DNA from: Verrucomicrobiota bacterium
GTDB lineage: Bacteria; Verrucomicrobiota; Verrucomicrobiia; Opitutales; UBA953
DNA length: 64,000 bases
Assembly: GCA_003569205.1 (NCBI GenBank)
Contig: BGOK01000014.1
Coordinates: 1-64,000 of the forward strand
Direction of reading: 5' to 3'
In this document: piece after piece, positions 38,972-48,287 of the stretch
Layout of the letters: each line of letters opens with the position of its first letter
How positions within the stretch are numbered: the first letter of the stretch is position 1
Translations under genes and position numbers: made by a program
Notes under the pieces: generated by a model
What the model saw: the letters and a program-made list of their open reading frames with translations, nothing else
Told to the model about the DNA's origin: nothing
Database searches by the model: none

Positions 38972-40717
38972 TTAGCCTAAGCCTAGTCCGGCGACGCTCT
39001 CGGCGAGTCCACCGCGGCGGGCGCGGGCTAGCCAAGTGTGTTCGAACCGTTCCCGCAGTTCGCGAGCCGCCGTGGCGATCAGCGGTTGACCGGAGGCACG
39101 GAGCAAGCCGGCACGCGCTAGTTCGAGGCCCACGGAGAGTTCGGTGCGTACGCGGTTATCTTGAATGGCGCCGACGAGGCTGGCACTCTCCTCGAGGTAA
39201 GCCAGCGAGCGTGTAAGTTCGGCGGGGGTGACGCCTGCGACGAAGCCCGCGAGGGCGGCGGGTTGGGCGGTGAGGAAATCCCAGCTGAGGCTCTTATTGC
39301 GATTGGCCTTGGCGATTTGGTTATCGAGCCGCCCTAGGTGCGTAAGCGCCGCGGCGACCGCGCGCGCGTCGTCGGCGGTGAGGCCGCCGAGTACTCGGCA
39401 GGCGGCGACGGTATCGGGCTCTTGGTTGGCGGTGAAACTCCAAGCTTGGGCTAAGCCTGCGGCCATCGGTAGCCACGCAGTCGGCCACGGTTGGTGCGTA
39501 CCGTTATCCCCCCAAGTGGTCACGAGCACGCCGCGGGCGCCGAGTTGGCGGGCGGCGCCGATCGCTTGAGTCTGATTCGTGAGCGCGTTATCGAGGCGCC
39601 CCGTAAAACTTTGCCAAGCGCTGGTGCCCGGGGCGACGAGGTAGGCGCGCCCGAGTTCTTGGAGTCGTCCACATTGCGTCTGGAAGGGATGGCCCGCGTC
39701 GTAACCCCAAACCACGGGTAAAGCGTTCTGCGGGGCGTCTTGGGCGAGGACGAGATCCTCGAGGAGAATATCGCCCCAGAACTGCGGGGTGTGTCCACGC
39801 TCCGCGGCGAGGGCACAGAGTTTGTGCAGATGGTCTAGGTAGACGCGGTGCTTACCGTGCGTTGCGACGGCTTCTTTACTGTAGCCTTGGCCGAGCTCCC
39901 ACGGTTCGTCGCCGCCGATGTTTACTTGGCGGCTGCGGAAACAGGGCAGGTAGTCGTCGAGCAGGCTGGCCACGAAGGCCAAGGACGCGTCGTCCGGCTT
40001 CAGTGTGCCGGGAAATTCTTTGAACTGTCCGGTCAGTGGGTGAATCCAGCCTTGGGGGCATTCGGCGAGCGCTCGGTAGCGTGGGTGGCGCAGCCAGCGC
40101 TCCATGTGCCCGAAGGTATTGAGGTTCGGGACGAGTTCGATGCCGAGCGCCGCGCCAGCCGCGTCGAGTTCGCGGATCTCCACCGGCGTCAGGGGCGAGG
40201 CGTCCTGCCAAGCATCCTCGTGACCAGGGAACGCGAAGGTATGTTCGACGTAGAGTTGGAGTTGGTTGACGCGTAGTTGTCCGAGTGCGCGGATGAGCGC
40301 GAGCAGCTCGGCTTGCGTCGGCACTTTACAGCGGGACACATCGAGCATGAACCCACGCACCGGGAGGTCGGGGCCGTCGACGATCTCGAGGCAGGGAAGG
40401 GCGTCCGGGTTCTGTGCGTGGATTTGGCGCAGCGTCTGCGCACCGTAGAGGAGGCCCGCCGCGCCACTGGCTTGGAGGCGGATGCCGTCAGGGCGGATGG
40501 CGAGGGTGTAGCTATCTGCGCCTAGGTGGGCGGAGTATTCGCTGCGGCAGGTAGCACTGGACTGGACAGCGAGCGCCGCTTGGGCTTCGGCGATGGTCGC
40601 GGGAAGGTTGACCAGAAATTGGGCCGTGGGGTGGGGCTGGGCTGGTACCGGCAAAAAGCCGTCACGCTGGCTCAATTCCCGTGGCCGGGGAAAAAGCGTG
40701 GGCAGGGCGGCAGGCAT
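38972..40717 (-). CDS. Glycoside hydrolase family 20 beta-N-acetylhexosaminidase
   Basis: 581 residues from ATG at 40715-40717. An N-terminal GH20b-like domain precedes the catalytic barrel. RGFMLDVSRCKVP starts the barrel, YVEHTFAFPGHEDAW follows, and the catalytic pair is D270-E271 in NIGGDEPWELG. GH20 enzymes remove terminal N-acetylhexosamines, with substrate assistance from the acetamide. No signal peptide is seen, so the protein may be cytoplasmic or use another route. The last 200 residues are helical. The catalytic residues are complete. Confidence 0.88.
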   Translation of the reverse strand: MPAALPTLFPRPRELSQRDGFLPVPAQPHPTAQFLVNLPATIAEAQAALAVQSSATCRSEYSAHLGADSYTLAIRPDGIRLQASGAAGLLYGAQTLRQIHAQNPDALPCLEIVDGPDLPVRGFMLDVSRCKVPTQAELLALIRALGQLRVNQLQLYVEHTFAFPGHEDAWQDASPLTPVEIRELDAAGAALGIELVPNLNTFGHMERWLRHPRYRALAECPQGWIHPLTGQFKEFPGTLKPDDASLAFVASLLDDYLPCFRSRQVNIGGDEPWELGQGYSKEAVATHGKHRVYLDHLHKLCALAAERGHTPQFWGDILLEDLVLAQDAPQNALPVVWGYDAGHPFQTQCGRLQELGRAYLVAPGTSAWQSFTGRLDNALTNQTQAIGAARQLGARGVLVTTWGDNGTHQPWPTAWLPMAAGLAQAWSFTANQEPDTVAACRVLGGLTADDARAVAAALTHLGRLDNQIAKANRNKSLSWDFLTAQPAALAGFVAGVTPAELTRSLAYLEESASLVGAIQDNRVRTELSVGLELARAGLLRASGQPLIATAARELRERFEHTWLARARRGGLAESVAGLGLG

Positions 40718-40836
40718 AATCCGAGGGTTAGGCCTGTTTAACGCTCGGGCAAGCCCTCCGTGGGCCCCTTTTATCGTTCGGTCTTGGAACAAGGAGCGAA
40801 AACCCTACATCTACACCTTCTACCCCCCTGCACCCT

Positions 40837-43800
40837 ATGGTACGCCCCACCCTAAGTCTCCTGTTCTTCGCTGCTGCCGCCCACGCGGTGCCCGAAGGCT
40901 TCACCATCCGTGAATTCGTCGGCACCACCCAGGAGCCCGAAATCTACCCGACGGCCGTCGCGGCCGCCGCTAACGGCGACGTTTATATTTCGTCCGACAA
41001 AAACGGTTCGCTCGGCCACATCAAGGGGATGGGCCGCATCCTCCTCGCCCGCGACACCAAGGGGGCTGGTCAGGCCGACGTGATGATCGAGTACGCCAAG
41101 GTGGAGTCGCCCCGTGGCGGTCACTGGGTGGGCGGCGTATTTTATCTGGTGAACCCTCCTTTCCTCACCGCCTTCCGGGACAAGGATGGCGACGGCAAAG
41201 CTGATGAACAGATTCTCTTAGTCGATGGCCTCGGCGGCGGGATTGAACACCCGCGTGGCGCTGACCACACCACCAACGGTTGCCGCATGGGCATCGATGG
41301 CTGGCTCTACATCTCGGTCGGCGACTTCGGCGCTGGTAACGAAAAGGAAAAGGCCGGCGCCAAGGGCCGCGACGGTAAGCGCGTGACGCTCTACGGCGGC
41401 GGCGTGATGCGCATTCGTCCCGATGGCTCTGAATTAGAAATCTACACCGAGATGACCCGTAATATCTGCGATACGGCTATCTCCCCGACGCTCGACCTCT
41501 TCTCCCGCGACAACACCAACGACGGTAAGGGCTGGAACACGCGCTTCCACCACTTCACGGCCCTCGCTAACGCTGGCTACCCTCGTCTGTACAAGAATTT
41601 CGATGACGAAACGGCCCGCCCGTTGGCGGACTACGGTGGCGGTTCTGGCACCGGTGGTCTCTACCTCAGCGAGCCCGGCTTCCCCAAGGGTTGGGGGGAG
41701 ACGCTCTTCACCTGCGATTGGACCACGGGCACGATTCACAATCACCCGATCAAGCAGTTCGAAGCGACGTTCATCACCCAGCAGCAGACTTTCCATAAGG
41801 TTAAGAACGCGACCGACATCGACGTCGACGGTAGCTCGCGCCTCTACATCGCCGACTGGCGCGCGGGTGGCTTCAGCTACCTCGGTAAGGGCAAGCAGCA
41901 GGGCATGATCCAGCAGGTCGTCGCCACGGGCGTGACCCCGAACAAGTATGTGGACGTGAACAAGGTCTCGGATGCCGAGCTCGTTAAGTTGCTCGCTTCC
42001 GACAGCGCTGTGCAGCGCCTCGAAGCCTCGCGTCGTCTCATCGATATCAAGAAGAGCGACCTAGCCCCCGCCGTCCTCGCTCTGGCGGGCGCCAGCAAGG
42101 CGCACCTCTATCACCGCGTCGCCGCGATTTTCACCTACAAGCAGATGCTGGGTAAGGATGCGACCCCGGGCCTCGTTGGCCTCACCAAGGATGACGCTGT
42201 CCGCGAGTTCGCCCTCCGCGCCCTCGCCGACCGTACCTCCGAAATCGCGGGCGTCCCCGTTCAGCCCTTCCTCGATGGCCTCAAGGATGCCAACCCACGC
42301 GTCCGTCTGCAGGCCCTCGTCGGTCTCCAGCGCCTCGGTGCCAAGGATGCCGCGGGTGCCATCGTCGACGCCGCCTCCACCTGGCCGGTCGACGAGTCCA
42401 AGGTCGAGGAAGGCGCGCACTACCGCCTCCCGCATACGGCCATCGCCGCCCTCGGTCACCTCGGCCATGCTAAGCCCATCATCGAAGCGGCCAAGGATCC
42501 GGCTAAGCGCTACATTGCGTTCCGCTCCTTGCAGCTGATTCACACCAACGACTCGGTGGACGGCCTCATCGCCCTCAGCACGACGGGTGATGCTGCCCTC
42601 CGGGCTGGCGCCATCGGTGCCCTCGCTCGCCTCTACCACGTTGAGAAGCCTTGGAACTATAAGGATTGGTGGAGCACCCGTCCGGATGACCGTGGCCCAT
42701 ACTTCATCCCAGCCGAATGGGAAGCCACCCCGCGCATCAAGGACGCCATCGAAGCCGCTTACGCCAAGCTCCCTGCCAACCTCCGCATGGCCGTTCTCGA
42801 AGTCCTCGCGAAGAACCGCATTGCCGTGACCTCGCTTAAGCTCGAGGGCTTGGACCCGATTCGCCTCGCCATGGCTACGCAGACGTTACGTCCGGCTGAC
42901 ATCGCTCTCCTCACCGATGCCGCGCTGTCCGCCAAGCGTCCCTGGAATGAGCGCTTTGATTGCTATAAGGCGCTCTCCAAGCTCGAAGGGAACGACGCCA
43001 TCGCCCCGCGCGTGCAGGTGCTCGCCGGTTGGTTGAAGGAAAAGGGCGCCCCCGCCGGCGTCGAGCAGGCCATCAACGACTTCGTCAACGACGGCCAGCG
43101 TGGCAACGAAGTGAAGCAGCTGCGTTCCCTCGCCAATAAGGCCGAAGACGCCAACTCCCGTATCCTCTGGCGCTCGCTCCTCACGGTGTTGAGCAGCCCG
43201 TTGACTAAGGAAGCCCAGAAGAAGGCCGTGCAAGCGGAGATTGATAAGAACCCGCGCGACATCGGCTTCTTCATGGCGATTTCTGACCTCGGCTTAAACG
43301 GTTTTGATAAGGCCATCGACGCTGCCATCGGCGGTGACAACACGATCCTCATCAACGCCGCCAAGGCCGCCCGCGAAGCTGGTAAGACTGCCGCCCAGCA
43401 TAAGGGCAAGCGCCTCGCTGAGCTCTCTCTCGCCGACGCGACCGCCGCGGGCCTGAAGGGGAAGGGTAACCTCAAGCTCGGCCAGAAGCTCTACACCCAA
43501 CAGGGTTGCGTGGCTTGTCACTCCATCGACCTCGCGGCTGAGCAGAAGGGTCCGTACCTCGGCTCCGCCGGCGCCAAGTTCTCCCGCGAGTATCTCGTGG
43601 AATCCGTGCTCCAGCCGCACAAGGTCGTCGCTCAAGGCTTCCAGACGATTATCTACCAGATGAAGGACGACTCGCAGCAGATGGGCTTCGTCACCGGTGA
43701 AGCCGATGGGATCATCACGCTCCGCAATATTGCCGGCCAGGTGACCAAGCTGAAGCGCGCCGATATCCGCAACGAACGTCGTGACACCAAGTCGATGATG

Positions 43801-43887
43801 CCGGAAAGCCTCGCCGCGGGTCTGACTGCCGAGGAGTTCAGTGCCATGATTGACTACCTCGCCTCCCTCAAGGCGATCGGCGGTTAA
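40837..43887 (+). CDS. Secreted beta-propeller, HEAT and haem-binding-domain protein
   Basis: 1016 residues with a short signal (MVRPTLSLLFFAAAAHA). The first 400 residues form a sorbosone-dehydrogenase-like beta-propeller (GRILLARDTKGAGQADVMIEYAKV, AFRDKDGDGKADEQILLVDGLGGGIEHP). HEAT repeats fill about 400-860. A C-terminal cytochrome c-like domain has C891-VA-C894-H895. This architecture is characteristic of Planctomycetes/Verrucomicrobia, the haem domain being the Pirellula/Verrucomicrobium type. It probably oxidises a sugar or related substrate in the periplasm, but the substrate is unknown. It stands alone, with a terminator directly after it. The leader is C-rich and has no Shine-Dalgarno sequence. 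Confidence 0.87.
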   Translation: MVRPTLSLLFFAAAAHAVPEGFTIREFVGTTQEPEIYPTAVAAAANGDVYISSDKNGSLGHIKGMGRILLARDTKGAGQADVMIEYAKVESPRGGHWVGGVFYLVNPPFLTAFRDKDGDGKADEQILLVDGLGGGIEHPRGADHTTNGCRMGIDGWLYISVGDFGAGNEKEKAGAKGRDGKRVTLYGGGVMRIRPDGSELEIYTEMTRNICDTAISPTLDLFSRDNTNDGKGWNTRFHHFTALANAGYPRLYKNFDDETARPLADYGGGSGTGGLYLSEPGFPKGWGETLFTCDWTTGTIHNHPIKQFEATFITQQQTFHKVKNATDIDVDGSSRLYIADWRAGGFSYLGKGKQQGMIQQVVATGVTPNKYVDVNKVSDAELVKLLASDSAVQRLEASRRLIDIKKSDLAPAVLALAGASKAHLYHRVAAIFTYKQMLGKDATPGLVGLTKDDAVREFALRALADRTSEIAGVPVQPFLDGLKDANPRVRLQALVGLQRLGAKDAAGAIVDAASTWPVDESKVEEGAHYRLPHTAIAALGHLGHAKPIIEAAKDPAKRYIAFRSLQLIHTNDSVDGLIALSTTGDAALRAGAIGALARLYHVEKPWNYKDWWSTRPDDRGPYFIPAEWEATPRIKDAIEAAYAKLPANLRMAVLEVLAKNRIAVTSLKLEGLDPIRLAMATQTLRPADIALLTDAALSAKRPWNERFDCYKALSKLEGNDAIAPRVQVLAGWLKEKGAPAGVEQAINDFVNDGQRGNEVKQLRSLANKAEDANSRILWRSLLTVLSSPLTKEAQKKAVQAEIDKNPRDIGFFMAISDLGLNGFDKAIDAAIGGDNTILINAAKAAREAGKTAAQHKGKRLAELSLADATAAGLKGKGNLKLGQKLYTQQGCVACHSIDLAAEQKGPYLGSAGAKFSREYLVESVLQPHKVVAQGFQTIIYQMKDDSQQMGFVTGEADGIITLRNIAGQVTKLKRADIRNERRDTKSMMPESLAAGLTAEEFSAMIDYLASLKAIGG

Positions 43888-43908
43888 GCGGGCCTCCCAG
43901 GTCTCCTC

Positions 43909-43933
43909 AAGGGCGCCTCCGGGCGCCCTTTTT
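43909..43933 (+). terminator. Intrinsic terminator of the beta-propeller protein gene
   Basis: AAGGGCGCC pairs with GGCGCCCTT around TCCG and is followed by TTT, 21 bases after the stop codon. A palindromic repeat (43946-43971) lies just beyond it. Confidence 0.9.
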
Positions 43934-43945
43934 GTTGGGAACGGG

Positions 43946-43971
43946 TAGGGGCAGCACCGCGTGCTGCCCTA
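43946..43971. repeat. Intergenic palindrome, family member A
   Basis: TAGGGGCAGCAC ... GTGCTGCCCTA, an inverted repeat with loop CGC (one G bulged). It shares the GCAC-NNN-GTGC heart and TAGGG/CCCTA ends with three palindromes at 49.8-51.0 kb, but lacks their conserved flank. Confidence 0.7.
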
Positions 43972-43980
43972 GCGAAAGGA

Positions 43981-44190
43981 TGGGGATGGGGGATAGCCAA
44001 TAGGTGATTGGTGATTGGGGATGGGGGATAGCCAATAGGTGATTGGGGATAGGGGGTGGGGGATAGAGCATTGGGGATAATGAATCCGGGTGGTGGCCCT
44101 TTACTTTCCCAACCCCCAACCCCCAACCCCCAACCCCCAACCCCTACTCCCTATCCCCTATCCCCTATTTTCCCTATCCCCTAGGCTGCC
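43981..44190. repeat. Low-complexity GGGGAT / CCCCCAA tract with direct repeats
   Basis: Two perfect 31-base copies starting TGGGGATGGGGGATAGCCAA stand 35 bases apart (43981 and 44016). The G-rich half is followed by a C-rich half with about five CCCCCAA units (44108-44145) and CCCTATC repeats to about 44185. No gene is seen in the stretch. The tract could form quadruplex or long hairpin structures. Confidence 0.85.
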
Positions 44191-44210
44191 CAGCGGGCCG
44201 CCTTATGACG

Positions 44211-44228
44211 TATCTTCCTATCAGGATA
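44211..44228. promoter_or_regulatory. Imperfect dyad before metK, possible operator
   Basis: TATCTTCCTATCAGGATA is an 18-base imperfect dyad (TATC.T...A.GATA) 53 bases before the metK ATG. It recalls the TATC-N-GATA dyads of the ArsR-type S-adenosylhomocysteine regulator SahR, which controls metK and ahcY in some bacteria. No regulator gene is nearby. Confidence 0.35.
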
Positions 44229-44280
44229 TTTAGATGCTCACTTGCCTTCAGGCCGATTCCCGTCTTGTTTCCCTGACCTT

Positions 44281-45462
44281 ATGGCACGCGCTGCTTCCTT
44301 CACGTTCTCCTCCGAATCCGTCGGTGAGGGTCACCCCGATAAGGTGGCTGACTCGATCTCCGACTCCGTCCTCGACGCTTGCTACGCCCAGGACCGTTTC
44401 TCCCGCGTCGCTTGCGAGACCTTGGTCAAGAGCGACCATGTGGTCATCGCCGGCGAACTCACCACCAAGGCCAAGGTCAATTTCGAAGAAGTGGTCCGCG
44501 CGGCCATCCGCGAGATCGGCTACGTGAACGACGACGACGTCTTCCATGCCGACAAGGTCTTCTTCACGAACCTGCTCACCAAGCAGTCGCCCGACATCGC
44601 CCAAGGCGTCGACGAGCGTAAGGCCGAAGGCAAGAAGCACGCCAAGATGGGCGCCGGCGACCAAGGCATCATGTTCGGTTACGCTTCCACCGAGACGCCT
44701 GAGCTCATGCCCGCACCGGTCATGTTCGCCCACCGCCTCAACCGTGAGCTCGCCCGCCTCCGTAAGTCCGGCGCGAAGGGCACCGAGTGGCTCCGCCCAG
44801 ATTGCAAGTCGCAGGTCGCCGTCCGCTACGAAGACGGCCGTCCGGTCGCCATCGAGAACGTCGTCATCTCCACCCAGCACACGGCCGACGTCTCGCACCG
44901 CCAGATCGAAAAGTTCTGCATCGAGCAGGTCATCCAGAAGGTCCTCCCGAAGGCCCTCGTCGGCAAGCGGACCGAATACCTCATCAACCCCACGGGCCGT
45001 TTCGTCGTCGGCGGACCCCAGGGCGATTGCGGCCTCACCGGCCGTAAGATCATCGTCGATTCCTACGGCGGCATGGGCCGTCACGGCGGCGGTGCTTTCT
45101 CGGGCAAGGACCCGACCAAGGTGGACCGTTCGGCCGCCTACATGGCCCGCTGGGTCGCTAAGCACATCGTTGCTTCGGGTGCCGCCGAACGTTGCGAACT
45201 CCAGGCTGCCTACGCCATCGGCCACCCGGAGCCGACCAGCCTGCACCTCGACACTTTCGGCACGGGCACGCTGTCCGACGCCCAGATCCTCGCGGCGGTG
45301 AAGAAGGTCTTCCTCTTCAACCCAGCCGAGATTATCCGTCAGCTCGATCTCCGTCGTCCAATCTACCGTGCCTCCACCCACTACGGCCACTTCGGCAAGC
45401 AGGGCCTGCCTTGGGAAACGACCACGAAGCTCCCCGCTTTCCTCAAAGCCCTCCACGCCTAA
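44281..45462 (+). CDS. metK: S-adenosylmethionine synthase
   Basis: 393 residues from ATG at 44281 ([28 protein letters not shown]); an upstream start would add 13 residues not found in the family. MetK makes S-adenosylmethionine from methionine and [22 protein letters not shown] and [23 protein letters not shown] are the ATP and metal loops. It lies 18 bases upstream of ahcY, making a two-gene methyl-cycle operon. No SAM riboswitch consensus was found in the leader. Confidence 0.96.
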   Translation: MARAASFTFSSESVGEGHPDKVADSISDSVLDACYAQDRFSRVACETLVKSDHVVIAGELTTKAKVNFEEVVRAAIREIGYVNDDDVFHADKVFFTNLLTKQSPDIAQGVDERKAEGKKHAKMGAGDQGIMFGYASTETPELMPAPVMFAHRLNRELARLRKSGAKGTEWLRPDCKSQVAVRYEDGRPVAIENVVISTQHTADVSHRQIEKFCIEQVIQKVLPKALVGKRTEYLINPTGRFVVGGPQGDCGLTGRKIIVDSYGGMGRHGGGAFSGKDPTKVDRSAAYMARWVAKHIVASGAAERCELQAAYAIGHPEPTSLHLDTFGTGTLSDAQILAAVKKVFLFNPAEIIRQLDLRRPIYRASTHYGHFGKQGLPWETTTKLPAFLKALHA

Positions 45463-45480
45463 TTTCTAATCTCTAACTCC

Positions 45481-46917
45481 ATGTACTCCCCCAATGCCCG
45501 CGCGTCCAAGAAGGTCGCCGATTTCAAAGTTGCCGACCTCAGCCTCGCTGAATGGGGCCGCAAGGAACTCCAAGTCGCCGAGCACGAAATGCCCGGCCTC
45601 ATGGCCCTGCGTGCCAAGTACGGCAAGAAGCAGCCCCTCAAGGGCGTGCGTATCGCCGGCTCCTTGCACATGACCATCCAGACGGCCGTGCTGATCGAGA
45701 CGCTTGCCGACCTCGGCGCCGATGTGCGCTGGGCCTCTTGCAATATCTTCTCCACGCAGGATCACGCGGCCGCGGCGATTGCCAAGGCTGGCGTGCCAGT
45801 CTTCGCCTGGAAGGGCGAGACGCTGGAAGAATACTGGGAGTGCACCATGCGCGCGCTCACCTGGCCCAACGGCGACGGCCCCGAGCTCATCGTCGACGAC
45901 GGTGGCGACGCCACGCTCCTCATCCACAAGGGCTACGAACTCGAGAACGGCTCCAAGTGGGTCAACACGAAGTCCGAGTCCGAAGAAGAGCAGATCATTA
46001 AGAACCTCCTCAAGAAGGTCGCCAAGGAGAAGCCTGGCCACTGGCATAAGGTCGTGAAGAGCTGGAAGGGCGTCTCGGAAGAGACCACCACCGGCGTGAA
46101 GCGTCTTTACCGCATGCTTGAAGAAGGCTCCTTGCTCGTCCCGACCATCAACGTCAACGACACCGCCACGAAGTCGAAGTTCGATAACCTCTATGGTTGT
46201 CGCGAATCCCTCGTTGACGGCATCAAGCGCGCGACCGACGTCATGATCGCGGGCAAGGTGGCCCTCGTCATCGGCTACGGCGACGTTGGCAAGGGTTCGG
46301 CCCTCTCCCTCCGTGGCCTCGGTGCCACCGTCCAGATTGCCGAAATCGACCCCATCTGTGCGTTACAAGCCGCGATGGAAGGCTACCGCGTCGTCACCGT
46401 CGAGGACACCCTCGGGACGGCGGATATCTACGTCACGGCGACGGGCAATAAGGACATCATCACCCTCGAGCACCTGACCAAGATGAAGGACCAGGCCATC
46501 GTCTGTAACATCGGCCACTTCGATAACGAAATTCAGGTGACCCGCCTCAACGCCTTCAAGGGCGCAAAGAAGGACACCATCAAGCCGATGGTTGACCGCT
46601 ATACCTTCAAGGATGGTCGCCAGATCTACATGCTCGCCGAAGGCCGCCTCGTGAACCTCGGTTGCGCCACCGGCCACCCGAGCTACGTGATGTCGACGTC
46701 GTTCACCAATCAGGTCCTCGCTCAGCTGCACCTCTGGGAAACGCGCGCCACGGCCAAGCCTAGCGTCGTCGTTTTACCGAAGCACCTCGACGAAGAAGTC
46801 GCTCGTCTACACCTCGGTAAGCTCGGCGCTAAGCTGACCCAGCTCTCGAAGGACCAAGCCTCCTACATCGGCGTGCAGGCGAATGGCCCCTTCAAGCCGG
46901 ATAATTATCGTTACTAA
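45481..46917 (+). CDS. ahcY: Adenosylhomocysteinase
   Basis: 478 residues. It splits S-adenosylhomocysteine to adenosine and homocysteine, relieving inhibition of methyltransferases. [32 protein letters not shown], the NAD-binding [15 protein letters not shown] and the C-terminal [24 protein letters not shown]-type end with PFKPDNYRY are diagnostic. The insertion of about 40 residues before residue 190 ([23 protein letters not shown]) belongs to the longer bacterial/plant form. The pyrimidine-rich leader lacks a Shine-Dalgarno sequence. Confidence 0.97.
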   Translation: MYSPNARASKKVADFKVADLSLAEWGRKELQVAEHEMPGLMALRAKYGKKQPLKGVRIAGSLHMTIQTAVLIETLADLGADVRWASCNIFSTQDHAAAAIAKAGVPVFAWKGETLEEYWECTMRALTWPNGDGPELIVDDGGDATLLIHKGYELENGSKWVNTKSESEEEQIIKNLLKKVAKEKPGHWHKVVKSWKGVSEETTTGVKRLYRMLEEGSLLVPTINVNDTATKSKFDNLYGCRESLVDGIKRATDVMIAGKVALVIGYGDVGKGSALSLRGLGATVQIAEIDPICALQAAMEGYRVVTVEDTLGTADIYVTATGNKDIITLEHLTKMKDQAIVCNIGHFDNEIQVTRLNAFKGAKKDTIKPMVDRYTFKDGRQIYMLAEGRLVNLGCATGHPSYVMSTSFTNQVLAQLHLWETRATAKPSVVVLPKHLDEEVARLHLGKLGAKLTQLSKDQASYIGVQANGPFKPDNYRY

Positions 46918-46931
46918 ACGCCCGACGAAAT

Positions 46932-47005
46932 TGGCAGGGAAGGAGGGAGTCGAACCCACGCCCGCGGATTTGGAGACCGCTGTGCTACCGTAACACTTCT
47001 TCCCC
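46932..47005 (-). tRNA. tRNA-Trp (anticodon CCA), atypical
   Basis: On the minus strand the acceptor GGGGAAG pairs with CTTCCCT (one G-U), the anticodon loop is CTCCAAA (anticodon CCA), the discriminator is G and CCA is encoded. Departures from a normal tRNA-Trp: A instead of U at position 8, a three-pair D-stem with a short loop, U-U at 31-39 and at 50-64, and a four-base variable loop. It may be a degenerate or rapidly evolving copy. It is the only tRNA-Trp seen in this window. Confidence 0.72.
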
Positions 47006-47051
47006 GTAGGGGGTGTATTAAGAGACCTAGCACGCAGGAAGCAATCAGAAC

Positions 47052-47080
47052 AGACCGCCCACCCGGGCGGTCTTTATGTT
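47052..47080 (+). terminator. Terminator downstream of ahcY / tRNA-Trp region
   Basis: AGACCGCCC pairs with GGGCGGTCT around ACCC, followed by TTATGTTTTT on the plus strand. It could end plus-strand transcription from metK-ahcY, although the tRNA lies between. Confidence 0.75.
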
Positions 47081-47099
47081 TTTGGGGTGGAACCGCCCT

Positions 47100-47220
47100 A
47101 GGAGCGCCCATCCCCTACCCCCCATCCCCCAACCCCCATCCCCTATCGCGTCCCCCTTACCCCTTACCCCCATCCCCTTACCCCTATCCCCTATCCCCTA
47201 ACTCGTCCCCCATCCCCTAA
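47100..47220. repeat. C-rich low-complexity tract (CCCCTATC / CCCCATC units)
   Basis: More than 110 bases of irregular CCCCTA, CCCCAT and CCCCTTA units fill the gap between the terminator and the end of the following gene, with no protein coding. The same units occur at 6085-6150, 44 kb, 49.6 kb and 50.0 kb. Confidence 0.8.
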
Positions 47221-47222
47221 TG

Positions 47223-48287
47223 TTACCTCGCCAACACCCACTTCATGGCGCTGAGTTCGCCGTCCCGGCGGACGCGTTTGAAGTATTCCTGGGAGGCGGC
47301 GGTGTCCATCTTCAGTGAGGTTTCGCTAAAAGCGGACGTCGTGGCTTTGATATCCGCATTCTTGGCTTCGAGTTCGGCGAGCCGTTCGCCCGCGGTCTGG
47401 CCGTTGCCACCCGTGGCGGTCAGCGGGTCGAGTTGCTCGAGGAAACTGCGTTCAATCGACATCCCCACGAGTTGGTCGATGAGGTAGGGCGCTTGGCTTT
47501 GCATCTTCTGGCCGAGGTCGAGCCCGACGAGTACCGTGGGGTGCGCGGCATCGTAATCTTCGGCTTTGATGAACTCGTCCTTCAAACTGTCGAGGTGCCG
47601 CGACACCTCGCGGATGGGTGTGAGCGTCGGACGCGTGAGGCCTGCCATCGCGGCGAGCTGAGCGCTCAGCGGGTCTTGGCCGGCGCTGAGGTAGGCCTGT
47701 TCGGTGCCCGCCATAATCTGCTCGGAGAAATCCGCCAGCGTGCCGTGGTCGAGCGAAGCGAGCAGCCCGTTAGCGGCTTCGCCATACTTGCCTTCGCTGA
47801 AAGACAGGTGCGCGCTGAGGTAATCGCCCAGCGCGTTATCGGGGCTGACGGCTTTGAAGGCTTCGAGGGCGGTGCGTCGTTCTTCGGGCGTGGCGCTCGG
47901 GCTGAGCGCGACTTCTAACTGCACGAGTGGATTCTCGGGGTAGGCGAGGGCGGCCTCTTGGAGGAACTCTAAGTCGCCCGAGAGGCGTGCGGCCACGATG
48001 AGGCTTTGGGCATCGCGTCCGCAGGAATCTACGTAGTCGTTGATCTGCGCCGGCGTCAGCTTGGGCGCGCCGTTCTTTTGGAACTCCGCCCACACTTCGG
48101 CCACGGTCTTGCCGCTGGCCGTCACGGCCTGCAGGTTGAGCGGCTGGGCTGAGCGGGCAGCGACCCGTTTCGTCGGGGGCGGCGGCTTGGTCTGCCACTT
48201 CTTATCCAGTTGCCGGAACGAAAGCACCCAAGCCCCGATCGCTAAGACGAGGGCTCCGATAAGGATGATGAGGGTGCGACGGCTCAA
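47223..48287 (-). CDS. Membrane-anchored protein with a TPR-like helical region
   Basis: 354 residues from TTG at 48285-48287, which overlaps the stop of the oxidoreductase gene as TTGA; a TTG at 48305 is a longer alternative. One N-terminal helix (TLIILIGALVLAIGAWVLSF) is followed by a Pro-rich linker and helical repeats (SLIVAARLSGDLEFLQEAALAYPENPLVQLEVAL, GDYLSAHLSFSEGKYGEAANGLL). The end (KRVRRDGELSAMKWVLAR) is basic. I do not recognise the family. The coupling to the Gfo/Idh/MocA gene suggests a joint role but does not define it. Confidence 0.72.
   Translation of the reverse strand: MSRRTLIILIGALVLAIGAWVLSFRQLDKKWQTKPPPPTKRVAARSAQPLNLQAVTASGKTVAEVWAEFQKNGAPKLTPAQINDYVDSCGRDAQSLIVAARLSGDLEFLQEAALAYPENPLVQLEVALSPSATPEERRTALEAFKAVSPDNALGDYLSAHLSFSEGKYGEAANGLLASLDHGTLADFSEQIMAGTEQAYLSAGQDPLSAQLAAMAGLTRPTLTPIREVSRHLDSLKDEFIKAEDYDAAHPTVLVGLDLGQKMQSQAPYLIDQLVGMSIERSFLEQLDPLTATGGNGQTAGERLAELEAKNADIKATTSAFSETSLKMDTAASQEYFKRVRRDGELSAMKWVLAR

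Noticed and set aside
43981-44060. CRISPR array from the two 31-base direct repeats
   Set aside because: Only two copies with a four-base spacer, in a low-complexity G-rich setting, and no cas genes.
44150-44280. SAM or SAH riboswitch before metK-ahcY
   Set aside because: None of the known SAM-I or SAH consensus cores could be matched; only the short dyad remains.
44248-45456. 402-residue minus-strand frame opposite metK
   Set aside because: Shadow of metK; no match to any family and no plausible start signals.
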